From Leptospiraceae bacterium (GTDB lineage Bacteria; Spirochaetota; Leptospiria; Turneriellales; Turneriellaceae): 64,000 bases of DNA. The position numbers and the translations under genes are program-made. This document shows, one piece after another, positions 18,179 to 26,857 of the stretch. The stretch's first letter is position 1. Every line of letters begins with the position of its first letter. The notes below the pieces were generated by a model. The model had not been told where the DNA came from. It ran no database searches and was given only the letters and a program-made list of their open reading frames with translations. Location: assembly GCA_025055765.1 (NCBI GenBank), contig JANWWS010000007.1, forward strand, positions 82,579-146,578, given 5' to 3'.

Positions 18179-18203
18179 AGGGGCGAGCTCTCGCCCCTTT
18201 TCT
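18179..18203 (+). terminator. Rho-independent terminator of the phasin-like gene
   Basis: A perfect 8-base stem, AGGGGCGA (18179-18186) and TCGCCCCT (18191-18198) with a GCTC loop, is followed by a T-rich run. It starts 5 bases after the stop codon of the phasin-like gene. Confidence 0.92.
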
Positions 18204-18246
18204 TTCTTGCTATTCAGACCCTTTCCGAAAAAACGACAGCTTGCGC

Positions 18247-20055
18247 ATGCATATACGCAAGTTCCAATTTAAATTATGGCAGACTTATCTCGGGGCACGG
18301 CGACTTTACGCTCTACTCACCTATTTTTACCTACAGTACGCCAAGCCTTTTCTATCTTTATTTTATTTTATTGCTGGATTGCTATCCCTCTCTATTCTCA
18401 TTTCTGAAATTGGCTTTTCTTATTCTGAGAGAGTAGGTTACCTTTTTGAGACCTCTGCTGAAGTTGTCATCATCTATATGGTCTGTTATGAGCTGTTATC
18501 GGTGGTTTTTAGCGATAAAGATTGGCGCCAGAGAATTTACATTCGGCGCTATCAACTAATAGTAGTTTTAGGGGTTCTGCTCCAACTATTTTTTTATGAT
18601 ACCATTCTCTCGGTTATTTTAGACATTTACGGCTTCACCCCCCGTGAGGCCGCCCTATTGGTTCTGGGGATAAGCCAGATTACCTTGCTTTCCACAAATC
18701 TCCTACATTTGCTACGAAGACTCGAGAAACTACAATTATGGCAGGTTCCCCCTGCTCTAATTTTTGCGGGAAGCTTTTTACTCCTAATTCTCATTGGCTT
18801 TTTGTTTCTTTGTCTTCCCAAAGCCCATCGGGAAAGAGTCCCCTACATCGATTTGTTTTTCACAGCAGTCAGTGCCGTCTGCGTCACTGGACTTTCGACG
18901 ATAGACATCGGCACAGATCTAACACGCACAGGCCAAACTATCTTGCTATTACTAATACAAATTGGGGGACTCGGCCTTATGACCCTGACAGCTTTCTTTT
19001 CTTACTTCCTGGCAGGCCGTGTCTCCTTAAGGGAACATTTAGCTATAAAAGATCTTTTGAGCGAATCCTCCCTTGCCAATATAAAGCAGCTTTTGCTTAA
19101 GATAGCCTTACTTACCCTTGTGGCAGAATCTAGCGGTGCCCTTTTCTTATATCTTTTTGATATTCCAGAGGAAAATATGAGCTCTTCTGAGAGAATCTTT
19201 TATGCCCTCTTTCATGCTATTTCTGCTTTTTGTAATGCAGGTTTTTCACTCTACCAAGATAACTTCACAAAATTTGCCCACAATCCTGGCTACTTAATAA
19301 CCATTATCACTCTCATTGTCGCAGGGGGACTAGGCTTTTCTGTCTTGGGGGAATTGGTAAGCTTATCTTGGCTAACCAACAAACGCCTATCTACGCTAAG
19401 CCTTGTCGTAATCATGACAAGTCTCTTGCTTATCTTGGCAGGAACACTTGTCTTTTACTTTAGCGAAAAAGAGCATGCTTTCCGCTCTATAAAAGAAGAA
19501 TACAAGATTTTAAATGCACTATTCTTGAGTGTAACTGCAAGAACAGCTGGCTTCAACACTATGGATATCCATGACCTAAAGTTTGGCTCCACCCTTTTTT
19601 GCCTTGCCCTTATGTTTATCGGGGCCTCTCCTGGCTCGACAGGTGGAGGAATTAAGACCACCACGGCAGCTCTTCTTTTCCTCTCGGTTCTTAGCTTTTT
19701 AAGGGGTAAAAACCGGCTCGATATTCGCGGACGAACTATCTCCGTTACCAGCCAGGTGCGGGCTTTCGCGGTTGCCACTACTTCCCTAATATTAGTTTTC
19801 TTTAGCCTTCTGTCTTTAAGTTACTTGGAAGCGGATAAGGAGGTACTCGATGTTGTCTTTGAAGTCTTTTCGGCCCACGGGACAGTGGGACTCTCTCGTG
19901 GCATAACCCCCGCTCTTAGTACAGAAGGCAAAATCATTCTCTGCTTAACTATGTTTGCGGGCAGGGTGGGTGTGCTTAATCTTTTTTTACTCCTCATTCC
20001 TAAAAAAAAAGAAGTTCACTATGACTACCCTACCGAATACCTAATGGTGGGATAG
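18247..20055 (+). CDS. TrkH/KtrB-type potassium transporter
   Basis: Inner-membrane K+ (or Na+) uptake channel subunit of 602 residues. The four selectivity-filter loops are visible: VCVTGLS, AFCNAGFS, TARTAGFNT and HGTVGLS, each with the conserved Gly. GASPGSTGGGIKTTT near residue 465 is the family signature. The first 150 residues form extra hydrophobic helices before the four-fold repeat. An ATG at 18247 follows a TTG at 18241; neither has a strong ribosome site and I prefer the ATG. No trkA or ktrA regulator lies beside it. It converges on the nucleosidase gene with a 15-base overlap. Confidence 0.93.
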   Translation: MHIRKFQFKLWQTYLGARRLYALLTYFYLQYAKPFLSLFYFIAGLLSLSILISEIGFSYSERVGYLFETSAEVVIIYMVCYELLSVVFSDKDWRQRIYIRRYQLIVVLGVLLQLFFYDTILSVILDIYGFTPREAALLVLGISQITLLSTNLLHLLRRLEKLQLWQVPPALIFAGSFLLLILIGFLFLCLPKAHRERVPYIDLFFTAVSAVCVTGLSTIDIGTDLTRTGQTILLLLIQIGGLGLMTLTAFFSYFLAGRVSLREHLAIKDLLSESSLANIKQLLLKIALLTLVAESSGALFLYLFDIPEENMSSSERIFYALFHAISAFCNAGFSLYQDNFTKFAHNPGYLITIITLIVAGGLGFSVLGELVSLSWLTNKRLSTLSLVVIMTSLLLILAGTLVFYFSEKEHAFRSIKEEYKILNALFLSVTARTAGFNTMDIHDLKFGSTLFCLALMFIGASPGSTGGGIKTTTAALLFLSVLSFLRGKNRLDIRGRTISVTSQVRAFAVATTSLILVFFSLLSLSYLEADKEVLDVVFEVFSAHGTVGLSRGITPALSTEGKIILCLTMFAGRVGVLNLFLLLIPKKKEVHYDYPTEYLMVG

Positions 20056-20745
20056 CTTTTTGAAAATATACTCTAAGTAGTGCACCAACTGTTCTTGCAA
20101 AAATCTTTTGCGCTGATAAACATAAAGAGAGGGGTAAAGACCTGTACGCAAGATAACCCCCGCGCGGCGCAGGATGGATTTTTCTTTAAAAAAAGAACGA
20201 AAATTTTTCTCCCATTTTAAGTACACACTGTCTTGCAGGTTATCTCCCACGATCTTTATACACAAAAAACGTTTTGTTAACCGCGCCTCTTCTAAAAGCT
20301 GAACTAAAAAATAACCTTCCATATCAATAAGATCGGCCCCTATGAGGTCATATAATTCAAGTCGCTCTTGGGATTGCTCTATGAGTTCATGGTGAGTCAA
20401 AAGAGTAAGTCGTGATAAGGACACTTTCTGAAGAAGACTTGTTTTTAACTCTTTTTCTTGTTGGCGTAACATAACAAAGCGATCTACCACATAACCCTCG
20501 CCCACCTGTAATCCTTGTCGCAGAGCACCTGCAAAGCCAATATTAATAACATATTGGGCTGAAATGTCTTTCATTAATTTTAAAAGCCTCATCTTGCGTG
20601 CCACACCCGCACCAATGAGAGCCAACGCACTCTCTTGACCAAAAAGCCGCCCTTGATAAAGAGAAATACCATGCATGCGAAAAAAATTCAATTTGCGCAA
20701 CAACGGAAAGGCCTCGTCATAAAGGGCCACTAGAACTAAAATCAT
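20041..20745 (-). CDS. Nucleoside phosphorylase/nucleosidase-family protein
   Basis: PNP/UDP-phosphorylase-fold protein of 234 residues, resembling MTA/SAH nucleosidases and futalosine hydrolases. Family landmarks are NIGFAGAL near residue 73, DLIDMEGYF near 137 (the DMEG motif that positions the ribose) and KIVGDN near 163, in which the catalytic-type Asp is kept but the usual Ser before it is Gly. Substrate is unknown. The ATG at 20745 overlaps the stop of the REC-cyclase gene in an ATGA junction, so the two are translationally coupled; this suggests a role in turnover of an adenine compound linked to that cyclase. Confidence 0.75.
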   Translation of the reverse strand: MILVLVALYDEAFPLLRKLNFFRMHGISLYQGRLFGQESALALIGAGVARKMRLLKLMKDISAQYVINIGFAGALRQGLQVGEGYVVDRFVMLRQQEKELKTSLLQKVSLSRLTLLTHHELIEQSQERLELYDLIGADLIDMEGYFLVQLLEEARLTKRFLCIKIVGDNLQDSVYLKWEKNFRSFFKEKSILRRAGVILRTGLYPSLYVYQRKRFLQEQLVHYLEYIFKKLSHH

Positions 20746-22229
20746 GCCCTCAAGGCCCAAACGACGTAGCTACCTTTGCCCCGTATTTCTATCCGGTGGC
20801 TTTGAAAAAGTCCCTGTTTTTCGGGAGTAATTTGCTGGTAAGTCGCCTCATCGATGACAATCTGGGTATTTAGTTTTTTGTTTAGCGTCTCGAGTCTCGC
20901 GGCGGTGTTCACTACATCTCCCATAACCGTAAATTCCATCCTATGGATAGAACCAATGTTCCCCGCAAAGACGAGACCACTGGCTATACCAATACCAAAC
21001 TTAATTGCCTCGCCCAAAGAGAAGGCATCCACGGAATTCAACATAAGAAAATGGTCCTTCACACCTAAGGCAAAACTCACCGCATCCTCGGCATCACCAT
21101 AACGCGGGTCCGGAGCTCCAAATGTTAGAAGTAAACCATCTCCCAGAAGCTTATTTACCGATCCTCTATGACTTACAGCTAAATCCATGACATCATGGAG
21201 AATACTGTTGAGGATTTCCGCAAATCGCCCGGCCTCGGTACGATTACCTAGGGCTGTCGAATTACGTAAATCAAAAAAGGCAACTGTGGCAATCTGGGTA
21301 TGTCCTCCTGTTTTTGTCGTGATTTCACCACTTTGCATTCTTTTTTGGATATCAGGCGGCAAGAAAGGTTCTATAGACCTCGTAAATTTTTCTAACTTCG
21401 TAAGCTCGTTTTGACAGCGGCGTAGCTTGATGTGCGTTTGCAACAAACGGCGAACTCTAATTTCAAGTTCGTGGAGATTGACGGGTTTATTGATAATATC
21501 TTCCACCTCATAAAAAATCTCATTCCACCACGAGCCATACGGCCTCGCCGTAAGTACCACTATCGGGACTTCTTGAGCCTCACTTTGTATATGCTCTATA
21601 AAATCTCGGGCCTCCCCGTCAGGCAACTGGTAGTCGAGAAGAATAAGATCTGGGCGAAAGGTCGTGTATTCCATGATTCCCCCGGCGAGGGAGTTAGCCC
21701 AATTTACTTGGTAATTTTTTTCTTCTAAGATGCGTCTAATACCCTCTGAGAGGACTTCGTCATCCTCTACCACAAGAATTTTAGGTTCGCGCAAGAAAAT
21801 TCCTTCTTGCTCAAGTTTTTCCTTTTCCGAAACCTTTTCTCTACTATGATGCCGAACCAGAATCTTAAGCAACTGTGTTTTTAGTGTCTCGGGATCATAG
21901 TTAAATTGAGAGAGATTTAGGAAATCCTCAATGCCTAAATCAAAGAGAGCATATTCATCGAGGTTTTCCTCGGTGTGCACAATCACAACCGGAATTTTTA
22001 GCAACTGCGCTAAATAGCTAACAAAGTCCCGATCCTGAGGCCGACGGGACGAGAGATAATAGAGTACCAGCACAGGACCCTGGGGGCGAATTAGAAGACT
22101 GTTGAGTTCAAGTTCGCTGTAGGTAAAGTTATACTGCGCTAAGTGGCTCTGTAGGTTCGGTAAAAGTTCCTTTTCCCATCTTGTTTTTTCGTCTTCAGAA
22201 AAACCATGCAGATAAAGCGAAAACTGCAT
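20742..22229 (-). CDS. Response regulator with class III nucleotide cyclase domain
   Basis: Cytoplasmic signalling protein of 495 residues in three parts: an N-terminal receiver-like region (1-130) without a clear phosphoacceptor; a REC domain with VVEDD near residue 155, acceptor Asp in LLDYQLPDG near 197 and Lys in NKP near 248; and a class III cyclase domain. In the cyclase the metal-binding Asp residues lie in FFDLRNST near 319 and LLGDG near 363, the purine-selecting Lys in VNK near 359 and Asp in VMGD near 427, and NTAAR near 431. Those residues indicate ATP, hence cAMP, as the likely substrate and product. It lies 3 bases after the hemerythrin gene and overlaps the nucleosidase gene. 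Confidence 0.92.
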   Translation of the reverse strand: MQFSLYLHGFSEDEKTRWEKELLPNLQSHLAQYNFTYSELELNSLLIRPQGPVLVLYYLSSRRPQDRDFVSYLAQLLKIPVVIVHTEENLDEYALFDLGIEDFLNLSQFNYDPETLKTQLLKILVRHHSREKVSEKEKLEQEGIFLREPKILVVEDDEVLSEGIRRILEEKNYQVNWANSLAGGIMEYTTFRPDLILLDYQLPDGEARDFIEHIQSEAQEVPIVVLTARPYGSWWNEIFYEVEDIINKPVNLHELEIRVRRLLQTHIKLRRCQNELTKLEKFTRSIEPFLPPDIQKRMQSGEITTKTGGHTQIATVAFFDLRNSTALGNRTEAGRFAEILNSILHDVMDLAVSHRGSVNKLLGDGLLLTFGAPDPRYGDAEDAVSFALGVKDHFLMLNSVDAFSLGEAIKFGIGIASGLVFAGNIGSIHRMEFTVMGDVVNTAARLETLNKKLNTQIVIDEATYQQITPEKQGLFQSHRIEIRGKGSYVVWALRA

Positions 22230-22232
22230 CTA

Positions 22233-22646
22233 TCACTTGGGAAAAAGGTTGTTGATTTTAGTCCTCAAGACTTCTGCGTATTTCTTATCTTCTACGGCAA
22301 TATGTCCCGTAATCCAACCTTGGAGAAATTCCATCAGCTCAGCTGCCGAGAGGTTACCTTGACTAAATTTTTCGTAATAGGCTTTTAAACTTTCTTTTAA
22401 CCCCTCGTGGTGTCTTTTGTGTTCCTCTGCATGCTCATAGTTGAATTGCCGAAAGAGCTTTTCTTCAAAACTAAAGTGATTGTGCACATAATCGTTTAGC
22501 GCATTAAAAATCTCATCGAGCGCTAGCTCTTTCTGTTCAAAAGCCGCATCGACAAGTTTCGATAACAGCCGAAACAAAGCCTGGTGTTGTTCATCGATAA
22601 CAGGGATATTAAGAGACAAGGAAGAATCCCACTCAACTAGGGGCAT
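22233..22646 (-). CDS. Bacteriohemerythrin
   Basis: Non-heme di-iron O2-binding protein of 137 residues. The full ligand set can be traced: His in DEQHQALF near residue 21, HNHFSFEE (H and E) near 57-61, HKRHH near 76-80, and HIAVEDKKY near 118-123. Single-domain bacteriohemerythrins carry or sense oxygen. It is the first gene of a leftward operon with the REC-cyclase (3-base gap) and the nucleosidase, so oxygen sensing in that module is an attractive inference. The ATG at 22646 has a weak ribosome site (GGAAA, somewhat distant). Confidence 0.95.
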   Translation of the reverse strand: MPLVEWDSSLSLNIPVIDEQHQALFRLLSKLVDAAFEQKELALDEIFNALNDYVHNHFSFEEKLFRQFNYEHAEEHKRHHEGLKESLKAYYEKFSQGNLSAAELMEFLQGWITGHIAVEDKKYAEVLRTKINNLFPK

Positions 22647-22751
22647 ATTCCGAATTTCCTTTTTTTTACCAAGTGTAAAGCAGAAAGCACAAGCGCCTCC
22701 ATGCCATCAAGAAATTGACTCCTTGTGGTTTTAAAAGCAATTTGCCACAGT

Positions 22752-23168
22752 ATGTTATATCAAAGGCTGACTAGCTTAAGCCCCGTAATCATGGCTAGTT
22801 TTCTCTTAGCTCGTTGCTACTATGACGCCACCCCTCCCAGCGAAGAAGAAAAAAGGGAGTATTTGGCGGAACTCATCATCCGAGTAAACGGCCTAAACCC
22901 CGAAGAGCGCCTTCTTTATTTTTTTAGAGAGCCACTGAATTTTTTCATTAAATACCCAAGTTATCTTTATCCCAGAGAAAGCGAACTTTACTTTAGCCAT
23001 CTTCTCGGCAAAAACATAGATCAATTGGAAATCCAGCTTATTATCGACCAAAACCAAAATGGCGAGGCGGAACCTCATGAGCCATATTACCACTCACCAC
23101 CCCTGCACTTCTCTGTAGACCAGCCAAAGCTTTTTCTTATCATAAACCGCTCCCATTTTACCCCATGA
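22752..23168 (+). CDS. Small lipoprotein with an EPY calcium-loop-like motif
   Basis: Unknown protein of 138 residues. The N-terminus forms a signal peptide ending at lipobox LLARC near residue 22. The mature part has IDQNQNGEAEPHEPY near 100, which looks like the D-x-N-x-NG-x-x-x-x-x-EP loop seen in Ig-like surface domains. The ATG at 22752 is preferred over a GTG at 22725 because it gives a cleaner signal peptide. It overlaps the barrel gene downstream by 4 bases (ATGA), so the two products probably work together at the outer membrane. Confidence 0.65.
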   Translation: MLYQRLTSLSPVIMASFLLARCYYDATPPSEEEKREYLAELIIRVNGLNPEERLLYFFREPLNFFIKYPSYLYPRESELYFSHLLGKNIDQLEIQLIIDQNQNGEAEPHEPYYHSPPLHFSVDQPKLFLIINRSHFTP

Positions 23169-25492
23169 GATATCTTGTTATTTTTCTTTTCCTGTCCACT
23201 TCCGCCTTTTCTTTCACAACCAGCTTATACCCAGGAGAAGATAGCCGACTCTTGCGCCAAGAGCTTATTGTCCTACCTCTTGGCCCTTCCTGGTATTCGG
23301 CACATAACTTGTATCTTGCCTCTCTTGCCTTAAACCACGACACCGCCTCCTTTGCTTTAAATGAGGAGGGATTTCTAAACCACTATGGCAGCTCCTACCT
23401 TTGGCAGCGCTTTTATTTACAAGGTGCCGACATTAGCCATCCAGGAGAGCCCGGTAGGCCTGTAGTGAAGATTCCCTTTTTTTTACCTTCAGAGTTAAAA
23501 TTTGTCTATCACCAAAGAGATGGCGTCACGGGGGAGGGATGGCATTTTCTACTACCCCAATCCTTTGGTAACTATCTAAACTTACAGTATTCGTGGGTTT
23601 ACACCCTAAATGGCCCCCCTTTTTTTAGCTCAGGCCTTTTTGATCGTGAGCCAGCCCAGAAGTGGGGAGCTCCCACTGAGAGGAGGGGATTTCTGCCCTC
23701 CCATGAATTGGCTGCCGAACTTGGCCAGGAAGACAAGCGGCTTGTTCTTGAGAGTATCATCCATGAACGTAACTTTGTCTCGACGCCACAAGCAGAAAAA
23801 AGCCAAAGACAAAGTCTTTTTGCTGGCTGGCAGACAAAGTATCTAGATATTTTGGCTGGTGCCGAATATGCTTATCGCGACCAACAAGGGGCCGAGTGGT
23901 CTGACCCCCAAGTGAGTTTTAGGGAAAATTTTGGCATTTTATCCCTGGTAAACCTAAGAAATACCCCTGTAAAAGCTCACGCCGCTTTTGCTTTTGCCTA
24001 TAGCCGAGAAGGCAATTTGCAAGACCAACTAAGTCTAAGGGCCATCGAAGATGAAGTAAATCACCGCCCCCTTCCTCCACCGAAAAAACAGGAATCTTTT
24101 TTGGGGGATCAGGGGATCTCCTTTACTATCCCTACCGGTTTTCTTTTGGCAGAGGAAATCTCTCCCTTTGTAAAGGCACGCTGGGAATGGGTTGTAGAGG
24201 ACATCCCGCCCCTCTATACTCTGGCTCGCACCTATAGCCACCAGGCGCTCGATGTCATTATGCTTGAAAAAGGGGAGAGCTTTCGTCGTAACCTCTTCTC
24301 TGGCAAAGTTGGTGCCCTCGTACTTCATGGCCATGACAGCTGGGAACTTCAGTATGATATAGCCATGGCCTCCGATTTTTTGTGGTCTTTAAAGAAGAGT
24401 TACCTCCGTCTTGCCCCGCAGACGGGACTTAAATTCCAAGCATTCTTAAATGAAACACGACATAAGGTCTTTTTCTCGCTGCGACAAGATGTTCCCCCAC
24501 TTACCCAGCAAGAAGCCTCTATTCTAGTCTCAAATCGCGCCTACACGAGAAATCTATGGAATGACACAAACGCCAACTTATATCCAGAATCGGCCGAGCT
24601 CTCCTCCACTTTACCCCGCTTTGGGGCAGAATTTACCCAGCCAGATACTAGTCTAAGCTTCCCTTACTTTTATGAAAGCTCGCTAGGCTATTCCTATTGT
24701 TGGTCTAAACGCTGGCAGCTAAACGCTTTACTTACCTATAGACTCTACCACAGGCTTTATGAGCTTGGCTTTGCCCCGAACATGAAAGCCACCTTTTCAC
24801 CGCTTTACCATCCCGAAATAGAAGGCCACACGGTTTACAACAGGACCGATTCTCACATTGGAGAAGAGTTCTACGTCTTAAAAAATAGCCACCAAAGAGC
24901 TCATTTTGCTTCGCTCGAATGGCAGCTTATCCGCCTAGGAAATGGTCAAGACTGGTTTTTAAACACAAGTGCTGGAGCTTACTTGCATTTAGCCTACCCC
25001 CCTCCCGGCAATGGGGGGTTCTACAACGACATTGGGGTTTTACATTATAGCACTGCCGATCCCAATGGTAGACTAAACCTATTTGGCCGTACCGATTATG
25101 ACCGCGGCTATATGTTGAAGATCTTTCATGGTTTTTTCCCATTTAAGAACTTTTCCATCACCAATAGTTTGCAGTACCGGGATGGCGTCCCTTTGGGGAA
25201 AGTACGGCTCGTCGATGGGCTCTCCCAGGGTCCTCTTATTGCCCAATATTCTTCTCGCGGTGGTGGTTTATCTGGGCTAGGACGTTATGCTTTCTATCTT
25301 CAATGGGACATCCGCCTTCTCTGGCGCCAAATGGGCGAAAGTCTCGCTTACTATGCCGCTCTCGATCTTTATAATCTAAACCATTTTTCGCTGGAACTCA
25401 AGGAAAGGCATTATTATGACACGCTTTACAGAGCACCTGTAGAATCTGTGGTTGGCAGAACCATCCGGCTAACCTTGGGATTTCAATTCTAA
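23165..25492 (+). CDS. TonB-dependent-receptor-like outer-membrane protein
   Basis: Large outer-membrane protein of 775 residues with signal peptide (FLFLSTSAFS) and C-terminal Phe (LTLGFQF). Residues 25-110 look like a reduced plug domain (SLALNHDTASFALNEEG ... YLQGADISHPGEPG), and the rest is barrel. Near the end, NGRLNLFGRTDYDRGY, NSLQYRDGVP and LSGLGRYAFYLQWD match the last strands and loops of TonB-dependent receptors in style. No obvious TonB box or carboxypeptidase-like domain precedes the plug. The substrate is unknown. The ATG overlaps the stop of the upstream lipoprotein gene; tadA follows 1 base after its stop. Confidence 0.78.
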   Translation: MRYLVIFLFLSTSAFSFTTSLYPGEDSRLLRQELIVLPLGPSWYSAHNLYLASLALNHDTASFALNEEGFLNHYGSSYLWQRFYLQGADISHPGEPGRPVVKIPFFLPSELKFVYHQRDGVTGEGWHFLLPQSFGNYLNLQYSWVYTLNGPPFFSSGLFDREPAQKWGAPTERRGFLPSHELAAELGQEDKRLVLESIIHERNFVSTPQAEKSQRQSLFAGWQTKYLDILAGAEYAYRDQQGAEWSDPQVSFRENFGILSLVNLRNTPVKAHAAFAFAYSREGNLQDQLSLRAIEDEVNHRPLPPPKKQESFLGDQGISFTIPTGFLLAEEISPFVKARWEWVVEDIPPLYTLARTYSHQALDVIMLEKGESFRRNLFSGKVGALVLHGHDSWELQYDIAMASDFLWSLKKSYLRLAPQTGLKFQAFLNETRHKVFFSLRQDVPPLTQQEASILVSNRAYTRNLWNDTNANLYPESAELSSTLPRFGAEFTQPDTSLSFPYFYESSLGYSYCWSKRWQLNALLTYRLYHRLYELGFAPNMKATFSPLYHPEIEGHTVYNRTDSHIGEEFYVLKNSHQRAHFASLEWQLIRLGNGQDWFLNTSAGAYLHLAYPPPGNGGFYNDIGVLHYSTADPNGRLNLFGRTDYDRGYMLKIFHGFFPFKNFSITNSLQYRDGVPLGKVRLVDGLSQGPLIAQYSSRGGGLSGLGRYAFYLQWDIRLLWRQMGESLAYYAALDLYNLNHFSLELKERHYYDTLYRAPVESVVGRTIRLTLGFQF

Positions 25493-25493
25493 G

Positions 25494-25946
25494 ATGTACA
25501 CGATAGAAGAACTAAGGTTTTTTATGCAAATGGCCTATGAAGAGGCTCTTGCGGCTTTTCATGCTGACGAAGTACCGGTAGGAGCGGTTGTGGTAAAAGA
25601 AGGTGAGCTCATTGCACGGGCAAGCAATCTCACGGTAAAAACGAAGGACCCCACGGCCCATGCAGAGCTTCTAGCAATTCGCAAAGCAGCTCAAGTTTTG
25701 GGGAATGAGAGACTCGTAGGTTGCGAGCTTCTCTCTACACTTGAGCCGTGTACCATGTGCACAGGAGCTTTACTATTCGCACGCATCCGCAAGGTATATT
25801 TCTTAGCGGATGAACTTCGCCAGCCTGCCTTGCGCCAAGTAGTCCAATTACAGGGTCATAACCACACCATTGAATGGGAAAAACTTTCGCTGCCTGGCTT
25901 AGATTCTTCTGCTCTCTTACGCCGCTATTTTGCTTCGAAAAGATAG
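25494..25946 (+). CDS. tadA: tRNA-specific adenosine deaminase
   Basis: Deaminates A34 to inosine in the anticodon of tRNA-Arg. 150 residues, cytidine-deaminase fold: zinc ligand and proton shuttle in HAELLAI near residue 54 and the two Cys in EPCTMCTGAL near 84-87, both intact. The N-terminal EVPVGAVVVKEGELIARASN stretch is typical. It begins 1 base after the upstream barrel gene and converges on yidD with a 2-base gap, so no terminator separates them. Confidence 0.96.
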   Translation: MYTIEELRFFMQMAYEEALAAFHADEVPVGAVVVKEGELIARASNLTVKTKDPTAHAELLAIRKAAQVLGNERLVGCELLSTLEPCTMCTGALLFARIRKVYFLADELRQPALRQVVQLQGHNHTIEWEKLSLPGLDSSALLRRYFASKR

Positions 25947-25948
25947 CT

Positions 25949-26188
25949 TTATTTTATAGGGGGAAGATCCACACCTCCTGGGTTACCAGGATGGCATCGC
26001 CCCAACCTTTTTAGAGTAAGCCACAGGGCCTTAGATGGGTTGAGGTGCTGAAAACAGATACGGGCATATTCCGAACAAGTGGGGTAAAAACGGCAGTGAG
26101 AAGGCAAAAGAGGGCTTATCACTTTTTGATAAAAGGAAATTAAACTTAAAAAAAAGGCGCGCGTTAATTCACTAAGGAGTGACTTCAT
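25949..26188 (-). CDS. yidD: Membrane protein insertion efficiency factor
   Basis: Small membrane-associated protein of 79 residues that aids YidC-mediated insertion. The signature SHCRFYPTCSEYA with its two Cys near residues 32 and 38 and the downstream GRCHPGNPGG are conserved YidD features. It is third in the rpmH-rnpA-yidD run and overlaps rnpA by 4 bases. yidC, the usual next gene, is missing here; instead convergent tadA follows. Confidence 0.96.
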   Translation of the reverse strand: MKSLLSELTRAFFLSLISFYQKVISPLLPSHCRFYPTCSEYARICFQHLNPSKALWLTLKRLGRCHPGNPGGVDLPPIK

Positions 26189-26541
26189 TTTTCATAGAAA
26201 GGGTCAAAAAGTCGTGCTAGCTCCCTTGACCTTTCGGCCAAAGTTTTGTCTGCAAAGGACTTTTTCACATGAAGGGCCGCATGTATGCACACCTGAGGTT
26301 TACCTTTAAGGCGCAACGCTTCAAAAAGAGCTGCTCGGGTCACACGCTTAAGTCTATTGCGCTCAACCGCTTTTTTTATATCTCTGGGAATGGCAATCAC
26401 AATCTTAAGTTCAGGATCACAATGAGGATAAAGTAAATAGCGTAAAAGTAGGTTTTGGCTAAAACGTTTTTCACCAGTTGTAAATAACTCTTGTAAAGCC
26501 TTTTTTGATTTTAGGGAAGTAAAGACTTCCTTTTGCTTCAA
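26185..26541 (-). CDS. rnpA: Ribonuclease P protein component
   Basis: Protein subunit of RNase P, which trims the 5' ends of tRNA precursors. 118 residues; the RNA-binding RNR motif is present in KKAVERNRLKRVTR near residue 62. The only fitting start is a TTG at 26541, 3 bases after the rpmH stop codon, without a clear ribosome site, so translation may depend on reinitiation after rpmH. It overlaps yidD by 4 bases. Confidence 0.93.
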   Translation of the reverse strand: MKQKEVFTSLKSKKALQELFTTGEKRFSQNLLLRYLLYPHCDPELKIVIAIPRDIKKAVERNRLKRVTRAALFEALRLKGKPQVCIHAALHVKKSFADKTLAERSRELARLFDPFYEK

Positions 26542-26544
26542 AAT

Positions 26545-26712
26545 TTACTTATAGCGATGCCACCTTCGCCGCTCATCGGATACGGTGAGCTTATGACGCC
26601 CCTTTCTTCTGCGGCGCCGCAGAACCTCTCGGCCGGCTTTCGTGGCCATACGGGCACGAAAACCATGGGTGCGGTTGCGATGCACATTTGATGGCTGAAA
26701 GGTTCGCTTCAT
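26545..26712 (-). CDS. rpmH: 50S ribosomal protein L34
   Basis: Ribosomal protein of 55 residues, somewhat longer than the usual 44-48. It opens [20 protein letters not shown], then has [19 protein letters not shown], the standard L34 sequence, and ends in an added WHRYK tail. The ATG is at 26712. It is first of the rpmH-rnpA-yidD cluster. In many bacteria dnaA and the origin lie upstream; here an acyl-CoA synthetase does, and I saw no DnaA boxes in the 145-base intergenic region. Confidence 0.97.
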   Translation of the reverse strand: MKRTFQPSNVHRNRTHGFRARMATKAGREVLRRRRRKGRHKLTVSDERRRWHRYK

Positions 26713-26772
26713 GGTGCCGTTTGCCTAAAATAACAAAACATGTTGTCAACTATTTTCAAGAGCCCAATTTAT

Positions 26773-26802
26773 TTTATAGTGGTCTTGACAAGAAAATGTT
26801 GA
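26773..26802 (-). promoter_or_regulatory. rpmH: Candidate rpmH promoter
   Basis: On the minus strand TCAACA (26797-26802) and TATAAA (26773-26778) are 18 bases apart, giving an expected start near 26766 and a leader of about 50 bases before rpmH. A second TTGACA (26744-26749, minus strand) lies nearer the gene but lacks a good -10. Found by eye. Confidence 0.35.
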
Positions 26803-26857
26803 CTTGCCAGTACATCCGCATGGGGTAGACACGAGTATTGCCTATCAAGGAGGAATT

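Noticed and set aside
26783..26790. TTGACA as promoter of the first acyl-CoA synthetase
   Set aside because: No acceptable -10 at 16-19 bases; the site is better explained as part of a palindrome.
26713..26857. Replication origin beside rpmH
   Set aside because: No TTATCCACA-type DnaA boxes and no dnaA in reach; AT-rich tracts alone do not support an origin.
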